64,000 bases of DNA from Anaerolineaceae bacterium UBA4775 (GTDB lineage Bacteria; Chloroflexota; Anaerolineae; Anaerolineales; Anaerolineaceae): assembly GCA_002403205.1 (NCBI GenBank), contig DHHJ01000035.1, positions 1 through 64,000 of the forward strand, read 5' to 3'. The notes beneath the pieces were generated by a model that saw only the letters and a list, made by a program, of their open reading frames with translations, searched no databases and was not told the DNA's origin. Position numbers and translations under genes: made by a program. Shown here piece by piece: positions 53,924 to 62,979 of the stretch (the first letter of the stretch is position 1; each line of letters opens with the position of its first letter).

Positions 53924-54985
53924 ATGTCTCAACCTCAATTGACTTTCTTCTGTGAACTGGAACACGAACCCCTTTCCAAACTGTTCGACGGCCGTTTCGT
54001 CATCGACGACCTGAAAGCGATCCATGCATCCCTCAGTTTGGGCATCCTGGACTTCTCGAAAACACGTGCAGACCTCGTTAAACGACTCAACAAAGCCGGC
54101 GTGCCGGTGATCGCCTGGCTCTTGCTGCCTGAAGAAGATGGCTACTGGTTCAATCTCGACAACCACGAAAAAGCGGCCGCCCGCTACGTGGATTTCAAAG
54201 CCTGGACGACCGCTCATGGATTAGAATGGGCAGGGGTCGGTCTGGATATCGAAATGGACATCAACGAAATCCGCACCATCCTCTCCGGTGAACCTGATCG
54301 GGGTTTACCAGCACGCTTTTGGCGTAAGTTCAGGGACAAAAAACGCGTCGCCCTCGCCCGCGGGAGCTATCAGGCCCTGGTGGAACTGATCCATGCCGAT
54401 GGCTACCCCGTGGAGAGCTATCATATCCCGTTGATCACCGACGAGCGCCGCGCCCGTGCCACCGTGCTTCAGCGCACCCTCGGCCTGGTCGACCTCGAAG
54501 TCGAGCGAGAGGTGCTGATGCTCTACTCCAGCTTCCTGCGTCCCCGGGGCGATGCCGTCCTGTGGAGCTACGCCCCCGAAGCGGATTCGGTCGGCGTGGG
54601 GGTCACTGGCGGAGGCGTCGAAATGCCAGGCGAGATCGACACCGCACCCCTCACCTGGGACGAATTCTCCCGCGATCTGCGCCTGTGCGTGATGCAAAAC
54701 AAACCCGTGCACATCTTCAGCCTGGAAGGCTGTGTTGAACAAGACTTCCTGGCAAAGCTGAACACTTTCAAGTGGGATCAGCCCGTCCCTATCCCCGGGA
54801 AAACAGGCCAGGTGCGCTGGCTGCGGACAGGTCTGGCCGGCCTGCTGTGGACGCTCGAACGCCCCTGGGTGATCCTGCTCGCCCTGGCGTCGCTGATAGG
54901 GCTGGGATTCCTGTTCAACCGGGCAGACCGGGGCCGGAAGGCCGAAAAAAAGACAGGGGACGGACGACCGGAGACGGAGTCCTAA
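53924..54985 (+). CDS. Orphan TIM-barrel-like protein with C-terminal TM anchor, 353 aa
   Basis: CCTGGAGG precedes the ATG. The body alternates strands and helices; WAGVGLDIEMD and VPVIAWLLLPEEDGYW resemble strand ends of a glycoside-hydrolase-type barrel. The C-terminus has one hydrophobic helix (WVILLALASLIGLGFLF) and a basic tail. No signal peptide is visible. The function is unknown. Confidence 0.7.
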   Translation: MSQPQLTFFCELEHEPLSKLFDGRFVIDDLKAIHASLSLGILDFSKTRADLVKRLNKAGVPVIAWLLLPEEDGYWFNLDNHEKAAARYVDFKAWTTAHGLEWAGVGLDIEMDINEIRTILSGEPDRGLPARFWRKFRDKKRVALARGSYQALVELIHADGYPVESYHIPLITDERRARATVLQRTLGLVDLEVEREVLMLYSSFLRPRGDAVLWSYAPEADSVGVGVTGGGVEMPGEIDTAPLTWDEFSRDLRLCVMQNKPVHIFSLEGCVEQDFLAKLNTFKWDQPVPIPGKTGQVRWLRTGLAGLLWTLERPWVILLALASLIGLGFLFNRADRGRKAEKKTGDGRPETES

Positions 54986-55021
54986 GGACTGTGAAGGTTA
55001 TCGACAAATAAGGAGGGCAAG

Positions 55022-56011
55022 ATGGAAAAGATCACCCGCTGGGGCATTCTCAGCACCGCCAAAATCGGCCGCAAAGCGGTCATCCCGGCCTTGCAGGTAT
55101 CGCCCATGGCTGAAGTCAGCGCTGTGGCCAGCCGGGATGGCCAATCCGCCCGCACCTTTGCCGACCAAATGGGTATCCCCCGCTCCTACGAGGGCTACGA
55201 TGCCCTGCTGGCCGACCCGGAGATCGACGCAGTCTACAACCCCCTGCCCAACCATCTCCATAAAACCTGGACGATAAAAGCTGCGCAGGCCGGAAAACAC
55301 ATCCTGTGCGAGAAGCCCCTGGCGGTCACCGTAGAGGACTGCCGCGAGATGATCGCTGCTGCCAGGGCTAACGGCGTCCAGTTGATGGAAGCCTTCATGT
55401 ACCGCTACCATCCGCGCATCCAGACAGTTCGCCAAATGGTCAACGGTGGCGCCATCGGTGAAATCCACACGATCGAATCAGCCTTCACCTTTATGCTGAC
55501 AGAGCCAAACAACATCCGCCTTAACCCCGCAATGGGCGGCGGGGCGCTGATGGACGTGGGCTGCTATTGCGTCAACCTCAGCCGCCTGCTGGCTGGGCGC
55601 GAGCCGCTAGCGGTCAATGCCCGGGCGCACTGGGCCGCATCGGGGGTAGATGAGCAGCTCACCGGCTTGCTGGACTTCGGTGACGGCCTGATCGCCCATT
55701 TTGATTGCGGCTTCAACCAGGCGCATCGCCAACGCTGCCTGATTGCTGGCAGCAAAGGCACCCTGGAGCTGCCGATCGCTTTTAATATGGGCATTGCCGC
55801 AACACGGCTTCTCGAGAACAAGCTCAACGGAGATTCGCAGGTGTACGGCTTCCCCGCAGTGGATATGTACCGCCTGATGGTCGAGGACTTCATGCACGCC
55901 ATCGCCGGTCAGGAACCCGCCTTCCCGATCGAAGATGCCCTGGGGAACATGCGGGTGATCGCAGCGCTCCTGGCTTCTGCCCGGCAGGACGGACGATCCG
56001 TGACTGTTTAG
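55022..56011 (+). CDS. Gfo/Idh/MocA family oxidoreductase, 329 aa
   Basis: N-terminal Rossmann fold (WGILSTAKIGRKAVIPAL), the family motif CEKPLAVT, MEAFMYRYHP and GGGALMDVGCYCVN in the C-terminal domain. These enzymes oxidise sugars or inositols with NAD(P). The specific substrate is unknown. AAGGAGG precedes the ATG. Confidence 0.92.
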   Translation: MEKITRWGILSTAKIGRKAVIPALQVSPMAEVSAVASRDGQSARTFADQMGIPRSYEGYDALLADPEIDAVYNPLPNHLHKTWTIKAAQAGKHILCEKPLAVTVEDCREMIAAARANGVQLMEAFMYRYHPRIQTVRQMVNGGAIGEIHTIESAFTFMLTEPNNIRLNPAMGGGALMDVGCYCVNLSRLLAGREPLAVNARAHWAASGVDEQLTGLLDFGDGLIAHFDCGFNQAHRQRCLIAGSKGTLELPIAFNMGIAATRLLENKLNGDSQVYGFPAVDMYRLMVEDFMHAIAGQEPAFPIEDALGNMRVIAALLASARQDGRSVTV

Positions 56012-56201
56012 TCCCCCGCTGAGTGGCATCACCCACTTCCCCAGCGCCTGGTCTCATCGTACAGTAAAAAAGGAGAGAAAGCGTGCTTGTCTCCCGTTGC
56101 ATCAGACTGGTTTTAATGGTGTATAATCCAATGTGGCGTGATTCAAAGCCTGTTTCAGCGTCACTACATCAATATTCAATTTCATAGAAAGATGGTTATT
56201 C

Positions 56202-56546
56202 ATGATCAATAAAAAATTACCTGTTGTCAGCCTGATTTTCTACATCCTGGCTGGGCTGGTCCTGATCTTTGCGGTTTGGTCAGCAGTGTTCTCGTTCCAG
56301 TACATCTCGACCATGGTCTCCATGGGGCAGATCGTACCCGGAGACAACTTGTTCGAGATCACCAGCTTCCACATGGCCAACTTCGGCCAATATATCATAT
56401 ATGCCGCCCTCTTGTTTGGTGTCGGCTGGGTCATGTACCTGTTTTCTGCGCCCACAACCCTGGCTGTGTTTGAGGAAGATGACCTGGAAGACCTTTTAGA
56501 AGACTTCGACCTCGGAGAGGACGAAGAAGTAGAGGAAGAAGCATAA
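56202..56546 (+). CDS. Small two-TM membrane protein with acidic tail, 114 aa
   Basis: Hydrophobic helices at about 8-32 and 60-82, then an acidic tail EEDDLEDLLEDFDLGEDEEV. No family is recognised. A good terminator follows at 56574. Confidence 0.7.
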   Translation: MINKKLPVVSLIFYILAGLVLIFAVWSAVFSFQYISTMVSMGQIVPGDNLFEITSFHMANFGQYIIYAALLFGVGWVMYLFSAPTTLAVFEEDDLEDLLEDFDLGEDEEVEEEA

Positions 56547-56573
56547 ACAAGGTTTTAACCCATTCATGCGATG

Positions 56574-56608
56574 ACAGGGGCCCTGAAGGCAGCGCCCCTG
56601 TATTTTTT
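56574..56608 (+). terminator. Rho-independent terminator
   Basis: ACAGGGG pairs with CCCCTGT around a 14-nt loop and is followed by ATTTTTT. Confidence 0.85.
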
Positions 56609-56728
56609 AAGCACCTGTTTTCAAGAGCACACACGATGCCCGCCGGGCAGGCTATCAACACGCAAGTTTTCCCGATACAAACCCTTAGCCCAGATGCTCT
56701 CCCGGCCGCCCTCGCGGCAGACCCCAAC

Positions 56729-58144
56729 TCACTGCTGAGCAGCGGATAAATGCTTCTCCAGAGCCTGTTTTTTCTCGTGGTGCATCACCAGCACCTTTTG
56801 CTGCACCTCTGCCAGGTGTGCTTTGCGCAGGGGATAGAACACCAGCATCAGCGCGCCCAGCAGGCAGGCCACCCCGGGGATCACGCCGCTGAACACCCTG
56901 ATCCCCAACACCGCCGATGCAGGCTGCTCCAAAAAGGTCTCGCCGAGCTGTGAGGCACGGGTCACAAAATTTGTCCGCTCGAGGATAAAGGGGATCATCC
57001 AGATAGCGATCGACTGGGCGGGCTTGGTGATCAGTGCGTTCACCCCGAAAAAGGCGCCCTCACGCCGGACACCTGAGCGCACTTCGTCCTCATCGGCAAC
57101 CTGGGCGAAAAGCACGTTGGTCAAGGTCTGCGGGCCGGCCAGCCCCAGCCCGGCAAGCGCGATGCACACGGGGATAAGCCACCTGGGCACCAATCCCACG
57201 CCGATCAGCGCCACCCCAGCCACCACCAGCAGCACCTGTTGGGCAGTCACCACGCCGAAGCACTTGCGGAACAGGCTTGTCAGGGGGATACCGATGATCA
57301 GCGGGATGAACAGAAATGCCAGCAATTGAATCGCAGGCCATTGCAGCACATAGTCCGCCAGGTAGAAGATCGACCCCAGCAGCAAAGAGCTCATCAGGAT
57401 GGCCATGAAGTTCTCCGCAACCAGGAAGATGAAGGCTTTGCTGGTAAAGGTGAAGCGCAGCGCTTCCCAAAAGGGCAGCGGCTCGTCGACCACGGTGAAC
57501 TCCGGCCTTTCCTTGACCTTGAAGGTGGTGAGCATGATCAAGCCCATGCTGAACACCCCAACGATGATCATGGTGACGTACAGCGGCACAAAGGAATCAC
57601 CTGCCGATTGCGGACGCACCATATCAGGGATCAAGAAACCCAGCAGCGTGCCCAGCATGGCAAACAAGGAGCCTGAAATTTGCAGGCCGTTGCGCTGCGC
57701 ATCGGATTCCGTCACCTCCGGCAGCAAAGCGGAATAGACCAGGCCGATGATCGTGTAACAGGTATCGTAAAGCAGCATGGTGACCAGCATCCACCAGAAC
57801 AGGGTTTGCTGGCCGGCAGCGGGCGGGGCAAACCATACCAGGATGAAGGTCAGCGCCAGGAAGGGCGCGGTGAAGCGCATATACGGGATGCGCCTGCCCC
57901 GCTTGCTGCGGGTCCGGTCTGTGATATAGCCAAACAACGGGTCGTTGAACGCATTCCACACAGCATAGATTGTGGCTGCAATCCCGATCAGCGTGGCATT
58001 CAGGCCCAGGTAATCCTGGTAGAAAATGGTCAGCAGCCCTCCGTAAATGCCGGAGATCAGGGATGTCCCCAGGCTGGCCAGGCCCCAGACGAACTTGTAG
58101 CTGAAGCTCAGTTTGATCGGTTCGGGTACGATATGTTCGCTCAT
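56729..58144 (-). CDS. GPH/MFS sugar:cation symporter, 471 aa
   Basis: Twelve-TM MFS_2 type: YKFVWGLASLGTSLISGIYG, WNAFNDPLFGYITDRTRSKRGRR (the family loop) and DEDEVRSGVRREGAFFGV. Glycoside-pentoside-hexuronide symporters import glycosides with Na+ or H+. The gene lies directly downstream of the deacetylase gene, which suggests uptake of an acetylated sugar. Confidence 0.9.
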   Translation of the reverse strand: MSEHIVPEPIKLSFSYKFVWGLASLGTSLISGIYGGLLTIFYQDYLGLNATLIGIAATIYAVWNAFNDPLFGYITDRTRSKRGRRIPYMRFTAPFLALTFILVWFAPPAAGQQTLFWWMLVTMLLYDTCYTIIGLVYSALLPEVTESDAQRNGLQISGSLFAMLGTLLGFLIPDMVRPQSAGDSFVPLYVTMIIVGVFSMGLIMLTTFKVKERPEFTVVDEPLPFWEALRFTFTSKAFIFLVAENFMAILMSSLLLGSIFYLADYVLQWPAIQLLAFLFIPLIIGIPLTSLFRKCFGVVTAQQVLLVVAGVALIGVGLVPRWLIPVCIALAGLGLAGPQTLTNVLFAQVADEDEVRSGVRREGAFFGVNALITKPAQSIAIWMIPFILERTNFVTRASQLGETFLEQPASAVLGIRVFSGVIPGVACLLGALMLVFYPLRKAHLAEVQQKVLVMHHEKKQALEKHLSAAQQ

Positions 58145-58175
58145 GTCCTTGTCCTCGTGGTTGATTGGGAGTTGA

Positions 58176-59075
58176 TTATGCGGCTGGGGGCATCAGCGCC
58201 TTCAACGTCCGGTAGCCGATCACCTGGAAGCCCTCCGCGCGGATGAAATCCCGCATGGCGTCGCTGGAGAAGGTCTCATAATCGGCCACCCGGCATGCCC
58301 ACGAAGGGGTGATTCGGCGCAATTCGGGTGTGTCCTTGGCGGGATGGATGATGAAGTGGGTTAATCCCAGTTTTAGGGCGCCCAGGGCGGCTTTGGCTTG
58401 CTCAAGGCGGTCGGTCGGGTCAACCAGGGCTAACCCTGAAAGCCCGTCCAGCAGGGGCAGGCCCATTTCGTCCAGCATGGCGATCATTCCGGTGATCATC
58501 TGGGCGGTATCCTCATCGACATCTCCGGCGGCCATCATTTCCACTGCCGAAAGGCGCGGGATCATCGGGGGTAGGCCGTATCGAGTGGCCAGCTGAATGT
58601 AACTCGGGATCAGGCTGGGATGCGCAACCGCGCCCATGTGGGTATCGATGTGGGTCAGGTCGACCCCCTCCGCCAGCGCCCGCCTGATCTGTGCCTCCAG
58701 TTCGGCAGCAGCGGCTTCAGGGTCAGCCCGGTCCCATACTGCCTGGGTGGATTTGTGTAAAAAGCCCTGTTCGTCCAGCAAGCCGGCCGCCGGGTCGCGT
58801 GTGCTGACCGGTGGCCAGCGGTAGGTCTCATATTCGCTGGTCAGGGTCAGGTGGGCTCCCAGGTCAGCCTGGGGGTGCGAGCGGGCATAGGCGGCCGCTT
58901 CCAGGAACCACGGGCAGGGCACCATCACCGCCCCGCTGGAGATCAGGCCGTAATCGAGTAGATCAGCAAAGGCGTCCACGGATGCCTGGCACATGCCGAT
59001 ATCATCGGTGTGGATGATCACCACCCGGTCGTCCGGTGAGAAACCCAGTTTTTTAAGCGCAGGATTAGGTTGCAT
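58176..59075 (-). CDS. ChbG/YdjC-like carbohydrate deacetylase, 299 aa
   Basis: Metal-dependent deacetylase fold: VIIHTDDIGMC, DLGAHLTLTSE, LTHIDTHMGA and HFIIHPAKD supply the D/H ligands. Relatives deacetylate chitobiose or related N-acetyl sugars. GGGGAGGA precedes the ATG. It forms a two-gene operon with the symporter. Confidence 0.9.
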   Translation of the reverse strand: MQPNPALKKLGFSPDDRVVIIHTDDIGMCQASVDAFADLLDYGLISSGAVMVPCPWFLEAAAYARSHPQADLGAHLTLTSEYETYRWPPVSTRDPAAGLLDEQGFLHKSTQAVWDRADPEAAAAELEAQIRRALAEGVDLTHIDTHMGAVAHPSLIPSYIQLATRYGLPPMIPRLSAVEMMAAGDVDEDTAQMITGMIAMLDEMGLPLLDGLSGLALVDPTDRLEQAKAALGALKLGLTHFIIHPAKDTPELRRITPSWACRVADYETFSSDAMRDFIRAEGFQVIGYRTLKALMPPAA

Positions 59076-59150
59076 TATTCCTCCCCAAAGGTATTGAGTT
59101 TAGATGTGCACTGGCTCAATTATATATAAGTTTGGGGATTGGGTAGTAGG

Positions 59151-59209
59151 TATTAGTTATTAGTTATTAGTTGTTAGTTATTAGTTGTTAGTTATTAGTT
59201 GTTAGTTGT
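59151..59209 (+). repeat. Short tandem repeat of TTAGTTATTAG/TTAGTTGTTAG
   Basis: Seven-base units TTAGTTA or TTAGTTG repeat about eight times. It is a noncoding microsatellite-like tract between the deacetylase gene and the REP-like repeats. Confidence 0.85.
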
Positions 59210-59782
59210 ATCTTGTGCACCGCTTTTGTGCACACCACCTTAGCCCCAAGGCGAATATTACCCCTTAAGCGTGAACAGGCTATGTCTTCCCATTCACCAC
59301 GCACCATGTACCACACACCAAATGAGCGAGCGCAGCGAAGCGATCTCAGCCGTAGGGTGGGTTGGTCAGCCAATTGTAGGGTGCGCACCGCATTTCTGCG
59401 CACCAGCTCCTTGTCATCGCGAGCACAGCGAAGCGATCTCAGTGCGCACTGCTTTTGTGAGCACCATCTTTAGCCCATTGGATAAAATTGCCACCTAAGT
59501 GTGAATGAGCACTAACATCCCATTCACCACTCACCATGCACCAATAACCAAATGATGAGATTGCTTCACCCCTTCCAGGGGTTCGCAATGACAATAAGCG
59601 TTGTCATCGCGAGCGCAGCGAAGCGATCTCAACTGTGGGTTGGGTTGGCTCTGGATGGATCCTGAAATTTGATGATTGCCTGCATACCAGGTCAACCTCG
59701 ATGGAATCCTCCCAGCCAACCCACCCTACGCAATGATACTATGTGTCGATCAAGCGCCGTGGGTGCATGATCGACGGGAGCT
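59210..59782. other. Intergenic region with REP-like repeats
   Basis: At least three copies of GAGCGCAGCGAAGCGATCTC-like words (about 59325, 59415, 59610), one GCGAACCCC-type inverted partner (about 59550-59590), and GGTGGGTTGG words. They match the blocks at 51.8-52.1 kb. No gene is supported. Confidence 0.65.
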
Positions 59783-60232
59783 TCAGATACCCAGGATCAG
59801 CAGCAAGCCAGCCGCTACAGCGACGATATCCGTCACCGTGCCCAACTGACCCAAGCTGACCAGTCCCATCAAGCCCACCAGCAGCAGCCAGACAAAGTAC
59901 AGCAGGTACCCGATGTCGTTCTTGACCTTCCGCATGCGGATCAGCAACAAAATACCCGCTGCCAACGCCAAAACCGCCATCACAGTACCCAGGCCGGCAA
60001 AACTCAAGCTGAGGATGCTGATCAATCCCCGAGCAATCAAGAAAATTGCCGCTAAAATCCATCCAATGCCCTTCGAAACGCCGGGGGAATACAGCAGCAC
60101 CAAGGCGCCAGCCGCAACAGCGAGAATGGCGATCACCAGCTCCAGTCCGCCTAATCCACCGACCAGCTCAACCAATCCTGCCAGTATCAGGAAAGCCCCT
60201 AAGACAATTACGGTTAATTTTTTCCTGGACAT
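59783..60232 (-). CDS. Small four- to five-TM membrane protein, 149 aa
   Basis: The second of two adjacent ATGs is used, 4 nt after AAAGGA. Nearly the whole protein is hydrophobic helices (VIVLGAFLILAGLVELVGG, IGWILAAIFLIARGLISIL), resembling DUF308/HdeD-like proteins in style, though no firm family can be given. Confidence 0.7.
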   Translation of the reverse strand: MSRKKLTVIVLGAFLILAGLVELVGGLGGLELVIAILAVAAGALVLLYSPGVSKGIGWILAAIFLIARGLISILSLSFAGLGTVMAVLALAAGILLLIRMRKVKNDIGYLLYFVWLLLVGLMGLVSLGQLGTVTDIVAVAAGLLLILGI

Positions 60233-60380
60233 CATTTCCTTTCTACAAAAAAGCTTATTAACACTGTACCGAATCACGCGTCCCGATGCCAAATGCCCCC
60301 ACTTGACAGCCCTCAGCGCCCATGTTAAAACTGAAGCAGCAAGGTACCCCCAGCAGGTGTTATTTTTGGTTTTGAACCTA

Positions 60381-61100
60381 ATGAAGATCATCCAGGTGAT
60401 TCCCACCTACAACGAAGCGCAAAACCTGCCGACGCTGATTTCGGAATTATTTGCCCTGCACATTCCCGACCATCATATCCTTGTGGTGGATGATAACAGC
60501 CCTGACGGCACCGGCAAGATAGCCGAAGGCTTGCTAGCAGCTTACCCGGGGCAGCTGGCCGTCCTGCATCGGGCGGGCAAGGCCGGCCTCAGCAAGGCGT
60601 ATATTCACGGCTTCCGCCACGCGCTGGCAGACGGCGCAGATGTGATCGGGATGATGGATGCGGACCTCAGCCATCCCCCCAGCCGATTGCCTGACTTGCT
60701 GGCTGCCCTATCCCATGCGGATGTGGTCATCGGGTCACGCTATGTTTCCGGCGGAGGAGTGGATGCGGACTGGCCTATCTGGCGCAAGGGATTGTCCTGG
60801 TTCGGGAACGCTTACGCCCGCGCCATCCTCGGTCTGCCCATCCGGGATACCACCGGCGGATACCGCTTGTGGCGCCGATCCGCCCTTGAGGCGATCCCCT
60901 TTGAGGACTCCCGTTCAAACGGGTATGTGTTCATCGTCGAATTGGCCTACCAGGCCAAATTGGCCGGGCTGACCTTTGCAGAAGTGCCGATCTACTTCGC
61001 CGAACGCACCCATGGGACCTCAAAAATGTCCCTGCGCATTCAAATTGAGGCTGCTACCCGCGTTTGGCAATTGCGCCGATATTACAGGAAACATCAGTAA
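60381..61100 (+). CDS. DPM1-like polyprenol-phosphate mannosyltransferase, 239 aa
   Basis: GT2 fold: VIPTYNEAQNLPTLI, VVDDNSPDGTG, MDADLSHPPSRLP (the metal-binding DAD), GSRYVSGGGV and HGTSKMS, the order and length of dolichol/polyprenol-phosphate mannose synthases. No C-terminal TM pair. ATG 60381 was chosen since upstream frame overlaps the divergent membrane-protein gene. Confidence 0.92.
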   Translation: MKIIQVIPTYNEAQNLPTLISELFALHIPDHHILVVDDNSPDGTGKIAEGLLAAYPGQLAVLHRAGKAGLSKAYIHGFRHALADGADVIGMMDADLSHPPSRLPDLLAALSHADVVIGSRYVSGGGVDADWPIWRKGLSWFGNAYARAILGLPIRDTTGGYRLWRRSALEAIPFEDSRSNGYVFIVELAYQAKLAGLTFAEVPIYFAERTHGTSKMSLRIQIEAATRVWQLRRYYRKHQ

Positions 61101-61185
61101 GCTTTTTTGTGCAGCGTGCGGTTTATAAACCCCAAGGGAATTGTTGCGCCTTTCACCTTTCAGCTGATTACCAGCCAGCAACTAT

Positions 61186-62035
61186 AGGACCTCCCCCGGC
61201 CCCTCCTAAAGGAGGGGAGCAAGTAGATGACGTGCAACATTGGACTGCAAACTACCTGCATCCAGCAATTAACCCGCTGGCACACTGATAAACACTGAGG
61301 AACCTACTATTTTCCTTTCAGCTTTCAGCTGATAACCAGCCACCAACTACAGGACCTCCCCCAGCCCCTCCTAAAGGAGGGGAGCAAGCATATGGTGTGT
61401 TATTTTGGGGTGCCAACCGCCAGCTACCTGCAATTAACCTGTTGATGCCCAGAAAAACCCTGCGCAACATACTGTTTATCTTTTGGCTTTCAGCTTCGAG
61501 CTTTCAGCTAACTACCAGCCACCAACTACAGGCTACAAACTATAGGACCTCCCCCGGCCCCTTCTAAAGGAGGGGAGCAAGCAGATGGCGTGGAGTGTTG
61601 GGCTGCGAGCCACCCGCGCCCAGTAATTAACCTTTAAGAGTGCAGAAAAACGTTGCACACCCTAATTTTTTACTTTCAGCTTTCAGCTTCGAGCTTTCAG
61701 CTAACTACCAGCCACCAACTACAGGCTACAGACTATAGGACCTCCCCCAGCCCCTCCTAAAGGAGGGGAGCAAGTAGATGGCGTGCAGTGGTAGGCTGCG
61801 AGCCACCCGCGCCCAGCAATTAACCTTTTAGAGTGCAGAAAAACGCTGCACACCCTACTTTTTTACTTTCAGCTTTCAGCTTTGAGCTTTCAGCTTACTA
61901 CCAGCCAGCAACTACAGGACCTCCCCCAGCCCCTCCTAAAGGAGGGGAGCAAGTAGATGACGGGCAGTGGTGGGCTGCAAACTACCTGCATCCAGCAATT
62001 AACCTAAAGGAGGGGAGCAAGCAGATGGCGTGCAG
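61186..62035 (+). repeat. Array of six imperfect noncoding repeat units
   Basis: AGGACCTCCCCC(A/G)GCCCC then TCCTAAAGGAGGGGAGCAAG starts at 61186, 61351, 61544, 61737 and 61916; a partial copy starts near 62003. Spacing is 165-193 bp, then 87. Between them lie AGCTTTCAGCT-rich stretches and CAGCAATTAACC. CCCCTCCTAAAGGAGGGG forms a strong hairpin in each unit. No ORF is conserved across units. Confidence 0.85.
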
Positions 62036-62157
62036 TGTTGGGTTGCAAACCACCTGCGCCTAGCAATTAATCAGTTGGTACACTAAAAGAACACTGCGCA
62101 ACTTACTATTTTCCTTTTAGCTTTCAGCTATCAGCTATCTGCTTCCTTTTTCAGCTA

Positions 62158-62979
62158 TCAGCTTTCTGCTTCTTTCCCCAACCGGACCCAATCCTCAACC
62201 GTGAGGGCCTCCGGGCGCTGGCGCGAGTCGATGCCAGCCCGATCCAAAACCGCCACAAGTGCCTCGCCCAGCACGGGTTTGAGTGAATTGCGCAGCATTT
62301 TGCGCTTCTGGTTGAAAGCGGCATGCGCCAGGGTGAACATCACGCGCATTTCCTCATCAGAGAGGGCTGGCTGATCGTAGACATCAATGATCAGCACGCT
62401 CGAATCCACCAGCGGCTGGGGGTAAAAACACGCTGCCGGGATGTGGCTGACGATCCTGGCCTGGCCATACACCTGCACCGAAAGTGACAGCAGGCTCATC
62501 TTCTCAGCTTGGTTCAGGATGCGCTCTGCCACCTCGCGCTGCATGGTCAGCACCATGCGCCTGGGCCTGACCGCCGCCTCCAGCAGATGGCGGATTACCG
62601 CCGATGTGATGTAATAAGGAATATTGGCTACCACCAGGTAGCCATCTTCAGTAAACAGCTCCCCTGGCGGGATGGCCAGGATATCCCCCTTCACCAGGCG
62701 GAGGTTGTCAAACGGCCTCAGCACGGCCTCCAAAGCCGGGTACAGCCGGTCGTCAATTTCAACCGCGGTCACATGCGCCGCATGGGTGCACAGCAACCGG
62801 GTCAGGCTCCCCAGCCCGGCGCCGATCTCCAGCACCCGGTCAGAAGCACTGACCTCAGCCTCACGGACGATCTTCATCAGTGCATGATGGTCGGCCAGGA
62901 AGTTCTGCCCCAGGGATTTTTGCGGCTGGATGCCGTACTGCCTGAGCAGGCTGGGTACATGCAGGGGTTCTAAGGCCAT
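62158..62979 (-). CDS. rsmA: 16S rRNA dimethyladenosine transferase
   Basis: KsgA/RsmA methylates two adjacent adenosines near the 3' end of 16S rRNA. PQKSLGQNFLAD, VLEIGAGLGSLT (SAM site), VEIDDRL, ANIPYYITS (catalytic NxPY) and a C-terminal FNQKRKMLRNSL are all present. ATG 62979 gives a normal 273-aa protein and overlaps the upstream gene's stop by 10 nt. Confidence 0.95.
   Translation of the reverse strand: MALEPLHVPSLLRQYGIQPQKSLGQNFLADHHALMKIVREAEVSASDRVLEIGAGLGSLTRLLCTHAAHVTAVEIDDRLYPALEAVLRPFDNLRLVKGDILAIPPGELFTEDGYLVVANIPYYITSAVIRHLLEAAVRPRRMVLTMQREVAERILNQAEKMSLLSLSVQVYGQARIVSHIPAACFYPQPLVDSSVLIIDVYDQPALSDEEMRVMFTLAHAAFNQKRKMLRNSLKPVLGEALVAVLDRAGIDSRQRPEALTVEDWVRLGKEAES

Noticed and set aside
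61186..62035. CRISPR array
   Set aside because: Units are long, linkers are themselves repetitive, spacing is irregular and no cas gene is near.
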